Positions 28,890 to 36,966 of a DNA stretch of 64,000 nucleotides are shown one piece after another. How positions within the stretch are numbered: the stretch's first letter is position 1; each line of letters begins with the position of its first letter. The DNA comes from Legionella longbeachae (GTDB taxonomy: Bacteria; Pseudomonadota; Gammaproteobacteria; Legionellales; Legionellaceae). The notes beneath the pieces were generated by a model. It was not told the origin of the DNA and did no database searches. It saw only the letters and a program-made list of their open reading frames with translations. The stretch lies in contig NZ_RXNW01000019.1 of assembly GCF_004283175.1 (NCBI RefSeq), positions 1 through 64,000 on the forward strand, read 5' to 3'. A program made the position numbers and the translations under genes.

Positions 28890-29558
28890 ATGATGGTGTT
28901 AATACAGGCAATTTTCTTTTCTTTTGCTGCACTTTTTCCTATTGTAAACCCTGTGGGAGCCTCTATTGTTTTTCTTACTTTAGTAAAAGGGTCCTCAAGA
29001 CAACAAATTAATGCTTTGGCCATTAAAATTTCAATATATACTGTCGTTATGTTGTTGCTTGTTCTTGTGGTAGGCTCATTGATATTATCGATATTTGGTA
29101 TCACTGTACCTATAGTGCTAATCAGTGGCGGATTGTTACTGACGCAAGTAGGTTGGCAAATGCTGTATAAGCCACACGATGAATCTACAGGGTTGTCTTC
29201 ATCCGCAAGTCAGGGCAAAAAAATAAGTCAATTAAAAAGTATAGAAGATCCCAGAGCGTTTTATCCTTTAACTTTGCCGGTAACTGCGGGTCCTACTTGC
29301 ATCGCGATTACAATCGCTTTGGGGGCACATGGTGCTCAAAATGTCTGGGAAAGCAAATTTTTGGCCATGTTAGGATACTCCATTGGTATCATACTCATTG
29401 GTCTTAGTGTATTTTTTTGCTATCGTTATTCTTATTATATTTTTGATAAATTAAAAGATGCAGGCAAAAATGTGGTGATGAGTTTAGCTGCCTTCCTGAA
29501 TATTTGTATTGGACTTCAGATTATCTGGCGTGGAATAGAAATGTTAATACCTAAATAA
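28890..29558 (+). CDS. MarC family integral membrane protein
   Basis: A 222-residue protein with six predicted membrane helices, typical for MarC. The family signature FPIVNPVGA follows the first helix, and LTLPVTAGPTCIAITIALG is the matching second-half motif, reflecting the internal repeat of this family. AAGGAG at 28875-28880 selects ATG 28890 rather than TTG 28884. The function of MarC proteins is unsettled: some are described as amino-acid exporters, and the original link to multiple antibiotic resistance is not supported. It is 11 bases before gadB and on the same strand, so probably an operon with it. An amino-acid transport role would fit. Confidence 0.88.
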   Translation: MMVLIQAIFFSFAALFPIVNPVGASIVFLTLVKGSSRQQINALAIKISIYTVVMLLLVLVVGSLILSIFGITVPIVLISGGLLLTQVGWQMLYKPHDESTGLSSSASQGKKISQLKSIEDPRAFYPLTLPVTAGPTCIAITIALGAHGAQNVWESKFLAMLGYSIGIILIGLSVFFCYRYSYYIFDKLKDAGKNVVMSLAAFLNICIGLQIIWRGIEMLIPK

Positions 29559-29569
29559 GGAGTGGTATT

Positions 29570-30964
29570 ATGATTGTTAAAAAGGATCAAAAAAAATCAA
29601 ATGCGAGTACCCACTCAACCTCTGTCTATGCAAGCCGTTACGATTTAGATGATTTTTCTGTAGCAACCTGTAATGAATATGGCATGTTACCTGCTGTGGC
29701 CAAGCAACTTATTGAAGATGAGTTAAGTCTGGAAGCCACACCTATTTTAAATTTGGCGAGTTTTGTTACCACGTGGATGGAGCCTGAAGCAGAAGAGTTA
29801 ATTAACAAAAGCATTAATAAAAATTTTATTAATTATGAAGAGTATCCACGAGTGCAAGAAATCCACCAACGATGTGTACATATTCTTGCTGATTTACTAA
29901 ACATTCCTGAGGGATGTAACTATGTTGGCACTGCTACAGTCGGTTCTTCTGAAGCAATCATGCTTGCAGGCCTTGCTCATAAATTTAGCTGGCGCAATAT
30001 GCGTAAGATGCAAAATCTTGATAGTAGCAAACCCAATATCGTTATGGGTGCAAATGTACAAGTTTGCTGGGACAAATTTGCTCGATATTTTGATGTCGAA
30101 GCACGTATTATTCCTCTTAAAAAAAATAAATTTACGATTAGTGCTGATGATGTTGCGCCACTGATTGATGAGAATACCATTTGTATTGCGGCTGTTTTAG
30201 GGAGCACTTTTACTGGTGAGTACGATGAAATCGAAGAAATTAATGATTTACTTATTCAAGTAAAAAAAGAAAAGGGCTGGGACGTTCCTTTACATGTTGA
30301 TGGCGCCAGCGGTGGGTTTATTTCCATGTTTTATGATAATGCCATTAAATGGGATTTTTGCCTTGAACAAGTTAAGTCAATTAATCTTTCTGGCCATAAA
30401 TTTGGCTTAGTCTATCCAAGTGTAGGATGGCTGATTTTTAGGGATGAAGCGGTAGTACCCAAGGACTTGATTTTTGAAGTAAATTATTTGGGCGGCCAAA
30501 TGCCAACGTATACGCTTAATTTTTCAAGGAGCAGTTCGATGGTCATAGCCCAGTATTATAATTTTCTAAGACTTGGAAAAAATGGATATAAAAAAATTAT
30601 CAGCAATATGTTAGCTGTTAGTGATCTAGTTGCTAAAGGATTAATCGCTACTGGCAAATTTGCTTTACTAGGTGATCGGCGTATGGCACCAGTCGTAACT
30701 GTTGCCCTCAAAGATAATACAACTTATTCGGTTTTTGAGATTTCTAAAAAATTGCGAGAATATGGCTGGATAGTCCCTGCATACACTTTGCCAGAAGCGG
30801 CAGATGAAATTGAAGCATTACGGGTGGTTATTAAAGAAAATATGAGCTCTATGATGGCTCGTCACTTCATTGCTTCAGTAGAGGAAGTAATCAATGAATT
30901 AGAAGGGCGCACAGGAAAGAGCAAGACACCCCGTGTGCAGGGTAAATCTGTAGGCATGCATTAA
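29570..30964 (+). CDS. gadB: Glutamate decarboxylase
   Basis: A 464-residue PLP enzyme of group II decarboxylases, matching GadA/GadB in length. Motifs include TATVGSSEAIMLAGLA, LHVDGASGGF and the PLP lysine Lys277 in NLSGHKFGLVYP. It converts glutamate to GABA and CO2, consuming a proton, as part of acid resistance. AAGGAG precedes ATG. The upstream MarC gene is 11 bases away, and an amino-acid permease follows after a gap occupied by a small open frame. The C-terminal tail differs from E. coli GadB, so pH-dependent autoinhibition cannot be assumed. Confidence 0.93.
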   Translation: MIVKKDQKKSNASTHSTSVYASRYDLDDFSVATCNEYGMLPAVAKQLIEDELSLEATPILNLASFVTTWMEPEAEELINKSINKNFINYEEYPRVQEIHQRCVHILADLLNIPEGCNYVGTATVGSSEAIMLAGLAHKFSWRNMRKMQNLDSSKPNIVMGANVQVCWDKFARYFDVEARIIPLKKNKFTISADDVAPLIDENTICIAAVLGSTFTGEYDEIEEINDLLIQVKKEKGWDVPLHVDGASGGFISMFYDNAIKWDFCLEQVKSINLSGHKFGLVYPSVGWLIFRDEAVVPKDLIFEVNYLGGQMPTYTLNFSRSSSMVIAQYYNFLRLGKNGYKKIISNMLAVSDLVAKGLIATGKFALLGDRRMAPVVTVALKDNTTYSVFEISKKLREYGWIVPAYTLPEAADEIEALRVVIKENMSSMMARHFIASVEEVINELEGRTGKSKTPRVQGKSVGMH

Positions 30965-30972
30965 ACGAAAAA

Positions 30973-31143
30973 ATGGTTGCATTGATGAACGAGGAGGGAT
31001 CATTGCAAATCGATGCAACAGGTAATTTATTTTGCTGGGGTAACAGCAATGAAGTTAAAAAAATCCAATTCAAAATGATAGTTTCACTTGGCTACTTAAG
31101 TGGTTCACCGTGTATCAAGATCATAGGGATGTGCGAAGAATAG
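30973..31143 (+). CDS. Possible small protein between gadB and the permease
   Basis: An open frame of 56 codons fills the gap and its TAG directly precedes the permease ATG. Residues include QIDATGNLFCWGNSNEV and PCIKIIGMCEE. The ATG at 30973 lacks a ribosome site. An in-frame TTG at 31003, after GAGGAGGG, is the better start and gives a 46-residue product. It has three Cys and no membrane segment. The family is unknown. It may be a real peptide or a leader that couples translation to the permease. Confidence 0.35.
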   Translation: MVALMNEEGSLQIDATGNLFCWGNSNEVKKIQFKMIVSLGYLSGSPCIKIIGMCEE

Positions 31144-32700
31144 ATGAATAAAAATTTAAGTGCTTTGAGTTTACTGTGGATTTCAATTACCAGTATGATA
31201 GGGTCAGGTTGGCTGTTTGGTGCTTTATATTCGGCACATTTTGCCGGTCCTGCCGCAGTTATAGCCTGGCCATTGGCGGGTTTTTTACTCCTGTTTGTAG
31301 CATTAACCTACGCGGAATTAGGTACAATGTTTCCGCAATCCGATAGCCTGGCTTGTTTGCCTTTATATACTCATGGGCGTTTAACTGGGATTATCATGAG
31401 CAGCATGGCCTGGTTTTCTTTGGCTATTTTGCCTGTAATTGAAACTCAAGGCGTTCTTCAATACGCTAGTAATTACATACCAGGCCTGGTAACCCATAAG
31501 GGTATTTACTATAAAAATACTCCTTTGGGTTATTTGTCGTCCCTGGTTGTATTAATGAGTTTTGTTTTTTTTAATTATTTTGGTATTGGTTTTTTTGCCC
31601 GTATTAATGCAGCATTTACTGTTTGGAAGATAATAATTCCAACGCTTACCATCATAAGCTTAATCACTATGGGTTACCACGCCAATAATTTTTTTCAATA
31701 CGGCGGCTTCATGCCTTATGGTTGGCAGGGCATAATGGCGGCAATGTCGAGTGGGGGCGTACTATTCTCTTTATTGGGATTTAGGCAAGTGATTATTATG
31801 ATGGGAGAGCTCGAAAAACCAGGACAATCTATCCCCCTGATTTTGGGTGGTTCATTATTATTCGTCACTTTACTTTACACAGGGTTACAATGGTCCTTTA
31901 TTGGGAGTGTGAGCGCACAAGCGCTTGAAAAAGGCTGGGTGAATTTATCGTTTACTGGTGACGCAGGCCCATTTGCAGCTTTGGCTGCATTAGTGGGAAT
32001 GGTTTGGTTGAGTATTTTATTATATGTCGATGCTTTTATATCTCCCTATTCAACTGGTTTAGTGTATTCAACAACAGCAGCTCATATGTTAAGCAGTATG
32101 GGTTCAGTGGTTTCCACCCCGAGACTTTTGGCCAAATGTAATAAGTATCAAGTGCCATGGGTTAGTTTGGGCGTGAATTTTTTACTTGCTGCTTCAATGT
32201 CGTTTGTGTTGCATGGATGGCAGGAAATGTCTTCTTTTCTTGTGTCAATACTGATGATTAGCTATTCCATAGGCCCCATAGGAGTTGTTTGTTTACGTAA
32301 ACAATTGCCTGCTTATAAAAGGTCTTTTCGTTTGCAAGGGTGTAACATGATTGCTTTTATTGGGTTTTATGTTTGTACGGTTGGTGTTTATTGGGCTGGT
32401 TTTCATAGTATCCGCAAATTATTGGTGATCACAATTTTAGGGTTAGCTGCTTCTTTTCTTTATTGTTTTATAAAAAAAACGCACCAAGATCTTGATGGCA
32501 AACATGCACTTTGGCTTATACTATATCTTTTGGGACTTAGTCTTTTCTCTTATCTTGGTAATTTTGGAGGCAAACATATCCTGGCTAGTTATTGGGATTT
32601 AGTATATTTATTATTTTTCAGTTTAATCGTGTTTGTTTGCGCTATATTCTCCAGAAAACCCGATAAGCATACCCAAAAATTGGTTTTAGAAAAATGTTAG
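31144..32700 (+). CDS. Amino-acid permease, APC superfamily
   Basis: A 518-residue protein with about 12 to 14 membrane helices. The first helix has the APC substrate-loop pattern TSMIGSGWLFG, and helix 2 carries YAELGTMFPQSD. GELEKPGQSIP after helix 6 is typical of APC transporters. The position after gadB suggests glutamate/GABA exchange, completing an acid-resistance unit, as in gadBC. However, the sequence is not close enough by eye to GadC to name it so. There is no ribosome site just before ATG, so translation may be coupled to the preceding small frame, whose stop codon abuts the start. Confidence 0.85.
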   Translation: MNKNLSALSLLWISITSMIGSGWLFGALYSAHFAGPAAVIAWPLAGFLLLFVALTYAELGTMFPQSDSLACLPLYTHGRLTGIIMSSMAWFSLAILPVIETQGVLQYASNYIPGLVTHKGIYYKNTPLGYLSSLVVLMSFVFFNYFGIGFFARINAAFTVWKIIIPTLTIISLITMGYHANNFFQYGGFMPYGWQGIMAAMSSGGVLFSLLGFRQVIIMMGELEKPGQSIPLILGGSLLFVTLLYTGLQWSFIGSVSAQALEKGWVNLSFTGDAGPFAALAALVGMVWLSILLYVDAFISPYSTGLVYSTTAAHMLSSMGSVVSTPRLLAKCNKYQVPWVSLGVNFLLAASMSFVLHGWQEMSSFLVSILMISYSIGPIGVVCLRKQLPAYKRSFRLQGCNMIAFIGFYVCTVGVYWAGFHSIRKLLVITILGLAASFLYCFIKKTHQDLDGKHALWLILYLLGLSLFSYLGNFGGKHILASYWDLVYLLFFSLIVFVCAIFSRKPDKHTQKLVLEKC

Positions 32701-32768
32701 CCAGGCCAATACCATTTATCCTGATGAAAAAGTGATCCACCTATTTATACTCCTACAAGGGTATTATG

Positions 32769-33215
32769 CTATTGGTTATTAATTTGTTTCATATTCAATA
32801 ATACAGATAGTTCCTTTGGATTATGTAAAACGTCAGCCAGGGTATAACGCTCTAAAACCTTCATAAACGCAGTCTGGGCTTCATGTAAAATACCTTTTAA
32901 TCGGCATACAGGGGCAATACAGCAGTTTGCTTTTTCTTTATTAAAACAAGGTACTAAATCAAAATGAGGCTCTAGTTGAGCAATCAGTTTGCCCAAATTA
33001 ATTGTTTCGGGTTGAACTGCTATTAAGATACCACCTCCTTTTCCACGACTGGTTTTAATCAGCCCAAGTTTGGCTAAGTTATGAATTATCTTAACCATAT
33101 GATTATTCGATATAGTGTAAGCATCAGTAATATCTTTAATCGTGCATGATTCTTTTCTCAAAGTGATATAAATCAAAGCGCGCAAGGAGTAATCAGTAAA
33201 TTGTGTGAGTTGCAT
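32769..33215 (-). CDS. nsrR: Rrf2-family nitric-oxide-sensing repressor NsrR
   Basis: A 148-residue regulator starting MQLTQFTDYSLRALIYI, the standard Rrf2 opening, with a winged helix (about 25-65, SRGKGGG wing). The iron-sulfur ligands are Cys90, Cys98/99 and Cys104 in the NsrR-type pattern PCFNKEKANCCIAPVCRLKG. In NsrR, nitric oxide destroys the cluster and releases DNA. It is divergent from the truncated haemoglobin and reductase genes, and a near-perfect NsrR site lies between them, so it very likely represses that operon and perhaps itself. Confidence 0.9.
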   Translation of the reverse strand: MQLTQFTDYSLRALIYITLRKESCTIKDITDAYTISNNHMVKIIHNLAKLGLIKTSRGKGGGILIAVQPETINLGKLIAQLEPHFDLVPCFNKEKANCCIAPVCRLKGILHEAQTAFMKVLERYTLADVLHNPKELSVLLNMKQINNQ

Positions 33216-33259
33216 TATTAATTCCTAATAGTTAGTTGACTCTGATTATTTCTTTTTAT

Positions 33260-33282
33260 AAGATGTATTGCAAATGCATCTT
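33260..33282 (+). promoter_or_regulatory. NsrR operator
   Basis: AAGATGTATTG (33260-33270), one centre base, then AAATGCATCTT (33272-33282). This is an 11-1-11 inverted repeat with two mismatches between the arms and fits the NsrR consensus. It overlaps or follows a possible promoter (TTGACT at 33236-33241, TATAAG at 33257-33262, spacing 15). The AAGGGGG ribosome site of the globin gene starts right after it. Confidence 0.8.
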
Positions 33283-33294
33283 TAAGGGGGAACC

Positions 33295-33666
33295 ATGCAT
33301 AAATCATTATATGAGCGTCTTGGTGGTCAAGAAGCAGTTAATAGTGCAGTTGACATTTTCTATCGCAAAATGTTGACGGATGAACGGGTAAGCCATTTTT
33401 TTGATGATATTGATATGGAACAACAAATACTAAAGCAGAAAGGTTTTTTAACTTTAGTATTCGGAGGTCCGAACAACTACAGTGGAAAAAATATGCGTGA
33501 GGGACACGCCCATCTACTCAAACGTGGATTGAATGACACACATGTAGATATTGTCATCGAACATCTAGGCGCAACGCTTAATGAATTAGGGGTTGGAGCA
33601 GAAGATATCGAACAAGTGGCCGCTATTGCAAATAGCGTACGGGATCAAGTATTGGGGCGCGCATGA
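33295..33666 (+). CDS. Truncated haemoglobin, group I-like
   Basis: A 123-residue protein, the usual length of a 2-on-2 globin. It opens SLYERLGGQEAVNSAVDIFY, as in family I truncated haemoglobins. The helix-F region REGHAHLLKRGL supplies the proximal haem His (His71 or His73). It probably detoxifies nitric oxide by dioxygenation. AAGGGGG lies just upstream of ATG and the NsrR operator sits before it. Its stop overlaps the start of the reductase gene, so the two are translationally coupled, and the reductase may reduce its haem iron. Confidence 0.92.
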   Translation: MHKSLYERLGGQEAVNSAVDIFYRKMLTDERVSHFFDDIDMEQQILKQKGFLTLVFGGPNNYSGKNMREGHAHLLKRGLNDTHVDIVIEHLGATLNELGVGAEDIEQVAAIANSVRDQVLGRA

Positions 33667-34619
33667 GTAGCATCGACTTTAATAATCAATCGTTTCGCTT
33701 GGCTCCTCAGGAAAATGTGTTGCAGTGCCTTTTACGCCATGGTGTGGATTATCCTAACTCCTGTCAGGCTGGTATTTGCCAATCATGTTTGATTAAAGCC
33801 AAAGATGGTGTAATTCATCCCTCCTGGCAAGAGGGATTACCGGAGACACTTAAATCGCAAGGTTATTTTCTAGCATGTCTTGCAAAACCAGAAGCAGCAC
33901 TTCAGGTGGTAGCACCTGAAAGTGCGGAGTGTGAAGTAGATGCAAAAATAATAGATCTTAAACTACTTAACCATAATGTAATGCAAGTCAAGCTTTGCGT
34001 AGAGAATCTGGAGGGGTGGATCCCAGGCCAATATCTTAGTCTGATTAATCCTGAAGGCATCATGCGTAGTTATTCAATCGCCAATATACCTATACAAGAA
34101 GGATTTATTGAGCTACACGTTAAAATTTATCCTAATGGTAGTATGGGACAATGGCTACTGAATAAGGCAACAAAACATATCGAAGTCAAACTTAGGGGAC
34201 CTTTTGGCCGTTGTTTTTATTATAATCCAGAGCAACTGGCTTTTGATATCCTATTGGCAGGAACAGGAACAGGACTTGCGCCACTTATTGGAATTATCAA
34301 AAGCGCATTAAGTCAAAACCACCAGGGGTTAATTACATTAGTACATGGTGGCCTTATAGATGAGGATATATACTACCGTGAAGAGCTGGAAATGTTATCA
34401 GCGGTATTTAGCTCTTTTGTCTATGACCCTTGCGTGCTTCAAAGTCATGGGGGTTATCCAGAAGCATCCGTAGAAAAACGAGCGTTGATACATTTAAATG
34501 CTTCGAAAACAACGCGTGTCTATGTTTGTGGGCCTAAAGAGACAACCAACAAATTGAAAAAGCAGATTTTTCTCGCTGGTGTGCCTTCACAGTTTATATT
34601 AAGTGATGTATTTTTATGA
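33663..34619 (+). CDS. Ferredoxin-type flavin reductase partner of the globin
   Basis: A 318-residue electron-transfer protein. It has an N-terminal plant-type [2Fe-2S] domain (Cys34, Cys39, Cys42, Cys72), an FAD domain with RSYSIAN (about 135), and an NAD(P)-binding domain with LLAGTGTGLAPL (about 197) and YVCGPKET near the end. This is the layout of phenol hydroxylase or CDP-6-deoxyglucose reductase-type proteins. The start overlaps the globin stop by four bases. It probably passes electrons from NAD(P)H to the truncated haemoglobin, which together would act like a split flavohaemoglobin under NsrR control. That pairing is inferred from coupling and context. Confidence 0.88.
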   Translation: MSSIDFNNQSFRLAPQENVLQCLLRHGVDYPNSCQAGICQSCLIKAKDGVIHPSWQEGLPETLKSQGYFLACLAKPEAALQVVAPESAECEVDAKIIDLKLLNHNVMQVKLCVENLEGWIPGQYLSLINPEGIMRSYSIANIPIQEGFIELHVKIYPNGSMGQWLLNKATKHIEVKLRGPFGRCFYYNPEQLAFDILLAGTGTGLAPLIGIIKSALSQNHQGLITLVHGGLIDEDIYYREELEMLSAVFSSFVYDPCVLQSHGGYPEASVEKRALIHLNASKTTRVYVCGPKETTNKLKKQIFLAGVPSQFILSDVFL

Positions 34620-34743
34620 GGGTCATTTAATGCTGCATTAAATGTTAATTTTACTTTCTATTTCATCTGATAATCCATTTGATGAGTTTAACTTAGGACG
34701 TTTAGATTTATCTTAAAACTTAAAACTCAATGAATCATTTCCA

Positions 34744-34774
34744 CGTAAGGAGGTCTTAATAAAACCTTCTTACG
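34744..34774 (+). terminator. Hairpin after the NO-detoxification operon
   Basis: CGTAAGGAGGT (34744-34754) pairs with ACCTTCTTACG (34764-34774) with one G-T pair and a 9-base loop. No T tail follows. Confidence 0.45.
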
Positions 34775-34840
34775 CTGACTTAAGAGATTATTGATTTTAT
34801 CTATGGGGCAAAAAATTGCCTATAATTAATTAAAATCTCA

Positions 34841-35689
34841 ATGTCATATTATGTTATGAAATTAAATGTGACCACTTTTTCAGAACAGCATAAAAACATT
34901 TTGCGCTCCCAAAGAAAAAAAGTATTGGAAACCCTGGATGCAATTGCTGCTTATTTAGTTGAAAATGGTGATGTGGAATCAGAATGGAGAATGATGTTAA
35001 TTCAGGAACACATGATAAATTACTATGAAGTAATCCCTGATAATGGCTCCCTTCGAACTTATGAAATTGATTTAGAACTCTTTGTAGCTGGTGAAAATGG
35101 CCATGCAGAGTTGAAGCTATTTAAAAAAGATGTTTTAAAAGCCAATGATGCAATACTTCGAGTTGTCGCTAATAAATTGAATGATAGAAAAAAAAAACTA
35201 ATGCAGATGATACACGGTGTTTCTAATGAGCAGTTTGAACTAATTAATGCCCACATAGAACACACAGAGAGTTTACTAAAAAAATGTTATATTTTAAAAA
35301 TCAGTGGCCAACTTCTTCTTACAGAAGTCGCGGGATTACATTTTATCGATGAAATTTTTAAGCAGAGTCAAGATAGTGAAATTAATAGCCTTACTCATGA
35401 TAAATATATGCAATTCAAAAGGAATATGGATGATTTAAAAGAGCTGGTCCAAATGTATTCACCGAAAAATGCTCAAGAGGATTATTTCTTGGTTTGCACG
35501 AGAAAAGATATTTTTGAGAAACGGCAACAATTTAATAAATCCTTTAGTATTTGCAAATCATTATTACATTCTTTCTCTCAAGATGGGGTAATGGATTCTG
35601 GGAAGGAACAATCGATTCTCGCGAGCTTTAATAACGTGCAGCACCTGTTTTTTGCAAAATGCGGTGTATTTTTTAAGATTCTAACTTAA
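34841..35689 (+). CDS. Unknown protein
   Basis: A 282-residue protein. ATG 34841 has no clear ribosome site. An internal ATG at 34856 (MKLNVTTFSEQ) is an alternative. It is helical and charged, without a signal peptide or membrane segment. It contains a possible coiled-coil-like stretch around KLNDRKKKLMQMIHGVSNEQ (about 112-131). I recognise no domain. The composition is like its neighbours. Standing alone between the NO operon and a P450 remnant, it gives no functional hints. An effector role is possible. Confidence 0.5.
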   Translation: MSYYVMKLNVTTFSEQHKNILRSQRKKVLETLDAIAAYLVENGDVESEWRMMLIQEHMINYYEVIPDNGSLRTYEIDLELFVAGENGHAELKLFKKDVLKANDAILRVVANKLNDRKKKLMQMIHGVSNEQFELINAHIEHTESLLKKCYILKISGQLLLTEVAGLHFIDEIFKQSQDSEINSLTHDKYMQFKRNMDDLKELVQMYSPKNAQEDYFLVCTRKDIFEKRQQFNKSFSICKSLLHSFSQDGVMDSGKEQSILASFNNVQHLFFAKCGVFFKILT

Positions 35690-35816
35690 CGAATATCATC
35701 CAGTTATTCCTCCAAGTTAAACCTGCCAGACAAGCTCCCCATAATAACAGGATAGAGGTTTTATTACTTCTCATTTACTGTTATGTTGACAAACCAAAAT
35801 GGATTGAGATTGAGGC

Positions 35817-36300
35817 ATGTTAAAAGAGGTTTCATTTAAACCACGATGGTTACCATTAAAGGCGATTTCGTATTTTCACAAAGCGCCTATTTGTTTTATG
35901 AACCAGGTTGCTTCTCTTTATGGGGATATAGCAAGTTTCAAATTTTTTAATCGACATTTATGGATAATTCGTCATGTACCCGCCTGCATACATGCTTGCT
36001 CGTCAATCGACAACAGATATCCACCGGGATAACTTGATTTTTAAAAGGAATGATTTAATAGTCGTTAATATTCATGGTATTCATAAAATTTATCAAAAAG
36101 GCATTAATGATTTACAAGCGATTGAGCAATTTATTATTCATCGCCAACAAGGCAAATGTCGGGTTATTGATATGTCGTTATATGCTTTTTTGCAGGTTAT
36201 CCAACAAACACCCCTGGATATTCCTATCCGTTCTTATGTAACGACATCAGAAGCGATTCAAAGTTATTTATCTTCTCTAAAAGGTGAATTTCGGTATTGA
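35817..36300 (+). pseudogene. Cytochrome P450 remnant
   Basis: The first 50 codons (PRWLPLKAISYFHKAP, VASLYGDIASFKFFNRHLWIIRH) match the start of a bacterial P450. At about 35970 the frame jumps to MYPPAYMLARQSTTDI and DLIVVNIHGIHK, which fit the region after the ExxR helix. About 250 residues, including the oxygen-binding helix, are missing. The remaining 70 residues to 36300 stay open but do not fit a P450 end, and no FxxGxxxC haem ligand is seen. It is a deletion-made pseudogene, possibly with a second junction near 36085. Confidence 0.6.
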
Positions 36301-36384
36301 GGCTTTACTATATATTTGGTTTCTTGGTAGCAATTGAAAAAAGATTTGGTATATTGTAAGTAAAGAGTAAAAAGGAATTTATCA

Positions 36385-36900
36385 ATGGAAAATCAGAGCT
36401 CACGACATCCATGGAATGCGCGATTTATTATCGGAATTATCATCCTACTGCTCGCTTTTATAGGATTAATCCTGACTAATATGAAAGCGGCAAGCGCATG
36501 GCGATTTTGGCAGATAATTACAGTTATCATTGCGCTGCTTGCTTTAGGATTAAGTCTTTATCATAGGCATGTGAAGAAAATCCCAACATCAGTTCTCATT
36601 TGGCATGAAATTTTGCATTGGTTGGGACTCATGGGTTCTGTTTATATCATTTCAATTTATGTCGATATAGGAATTATAAGCTCATTTATCGGTGCATTAG
36701 GGGTACTCGCACTTCTTGCACAGGCAATTTTTTTAGCAGGTATTTATATTGAGCCTACTTTTCTTTTGATTGGAGTAGCACTTGGTCTATTCGCAATAAG
36801 TATTGCATGGATGGAATCACACATATTTCTTATCATTATTCCTATTTTAATTATTGCTGTTTTAGCTACAGCTTATTTTGCTCGACGAAGGAACGAATAG
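36385..36900 (+). CDS. Small integral membrane protein, unknown
   Basis: A 171-residue protein with about five hydrophobic helices (near 14-31, 42-58, 75-95, 98-120, 125-165) and a basic loop HRHVKK between helices 2 and 3. AAAGGAATTT precedes ATG at a good distance. I do not recognise the family. It shows no ATPase or transporter motif. It is convergent with ppc. A short GC-rich hairpin (AGGAGG at 36940, CCTCCT at 36960) separates the two genes and may end transcription from either side. Confidence 0.65.
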   Translation: MENQSSRHPWNARFIIGIIILLLAFIGLILTNMKAASAWRFWQIITVIIALLALGLSLYHRHVKKIPTSVLIWHEILHWLGLMGSVYIISIYVDIGIISSFIGALGVLALLAQAIFLAGIYIEPTFLLIGVALGLFAISIAWMESHIFLIIIPILIIAVLATAYFARRRNE

Positions 36901-36966
36901 TTTCTAAAAGTTGAAGCCCATATTGGTTTTAGTTAAGAAAGGAGGATGTAATATTTCAGCCTCCTA

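Noticed and set aside
33295-34619. Reading the globin and reductase as a broken flavohaemoglobin gene.
   Set aside because: Each is complete, the ATGA-type overlap is clean, and the reductase has its own iron-sulfur domain, so they are two coupled genes and not a pseudogene.
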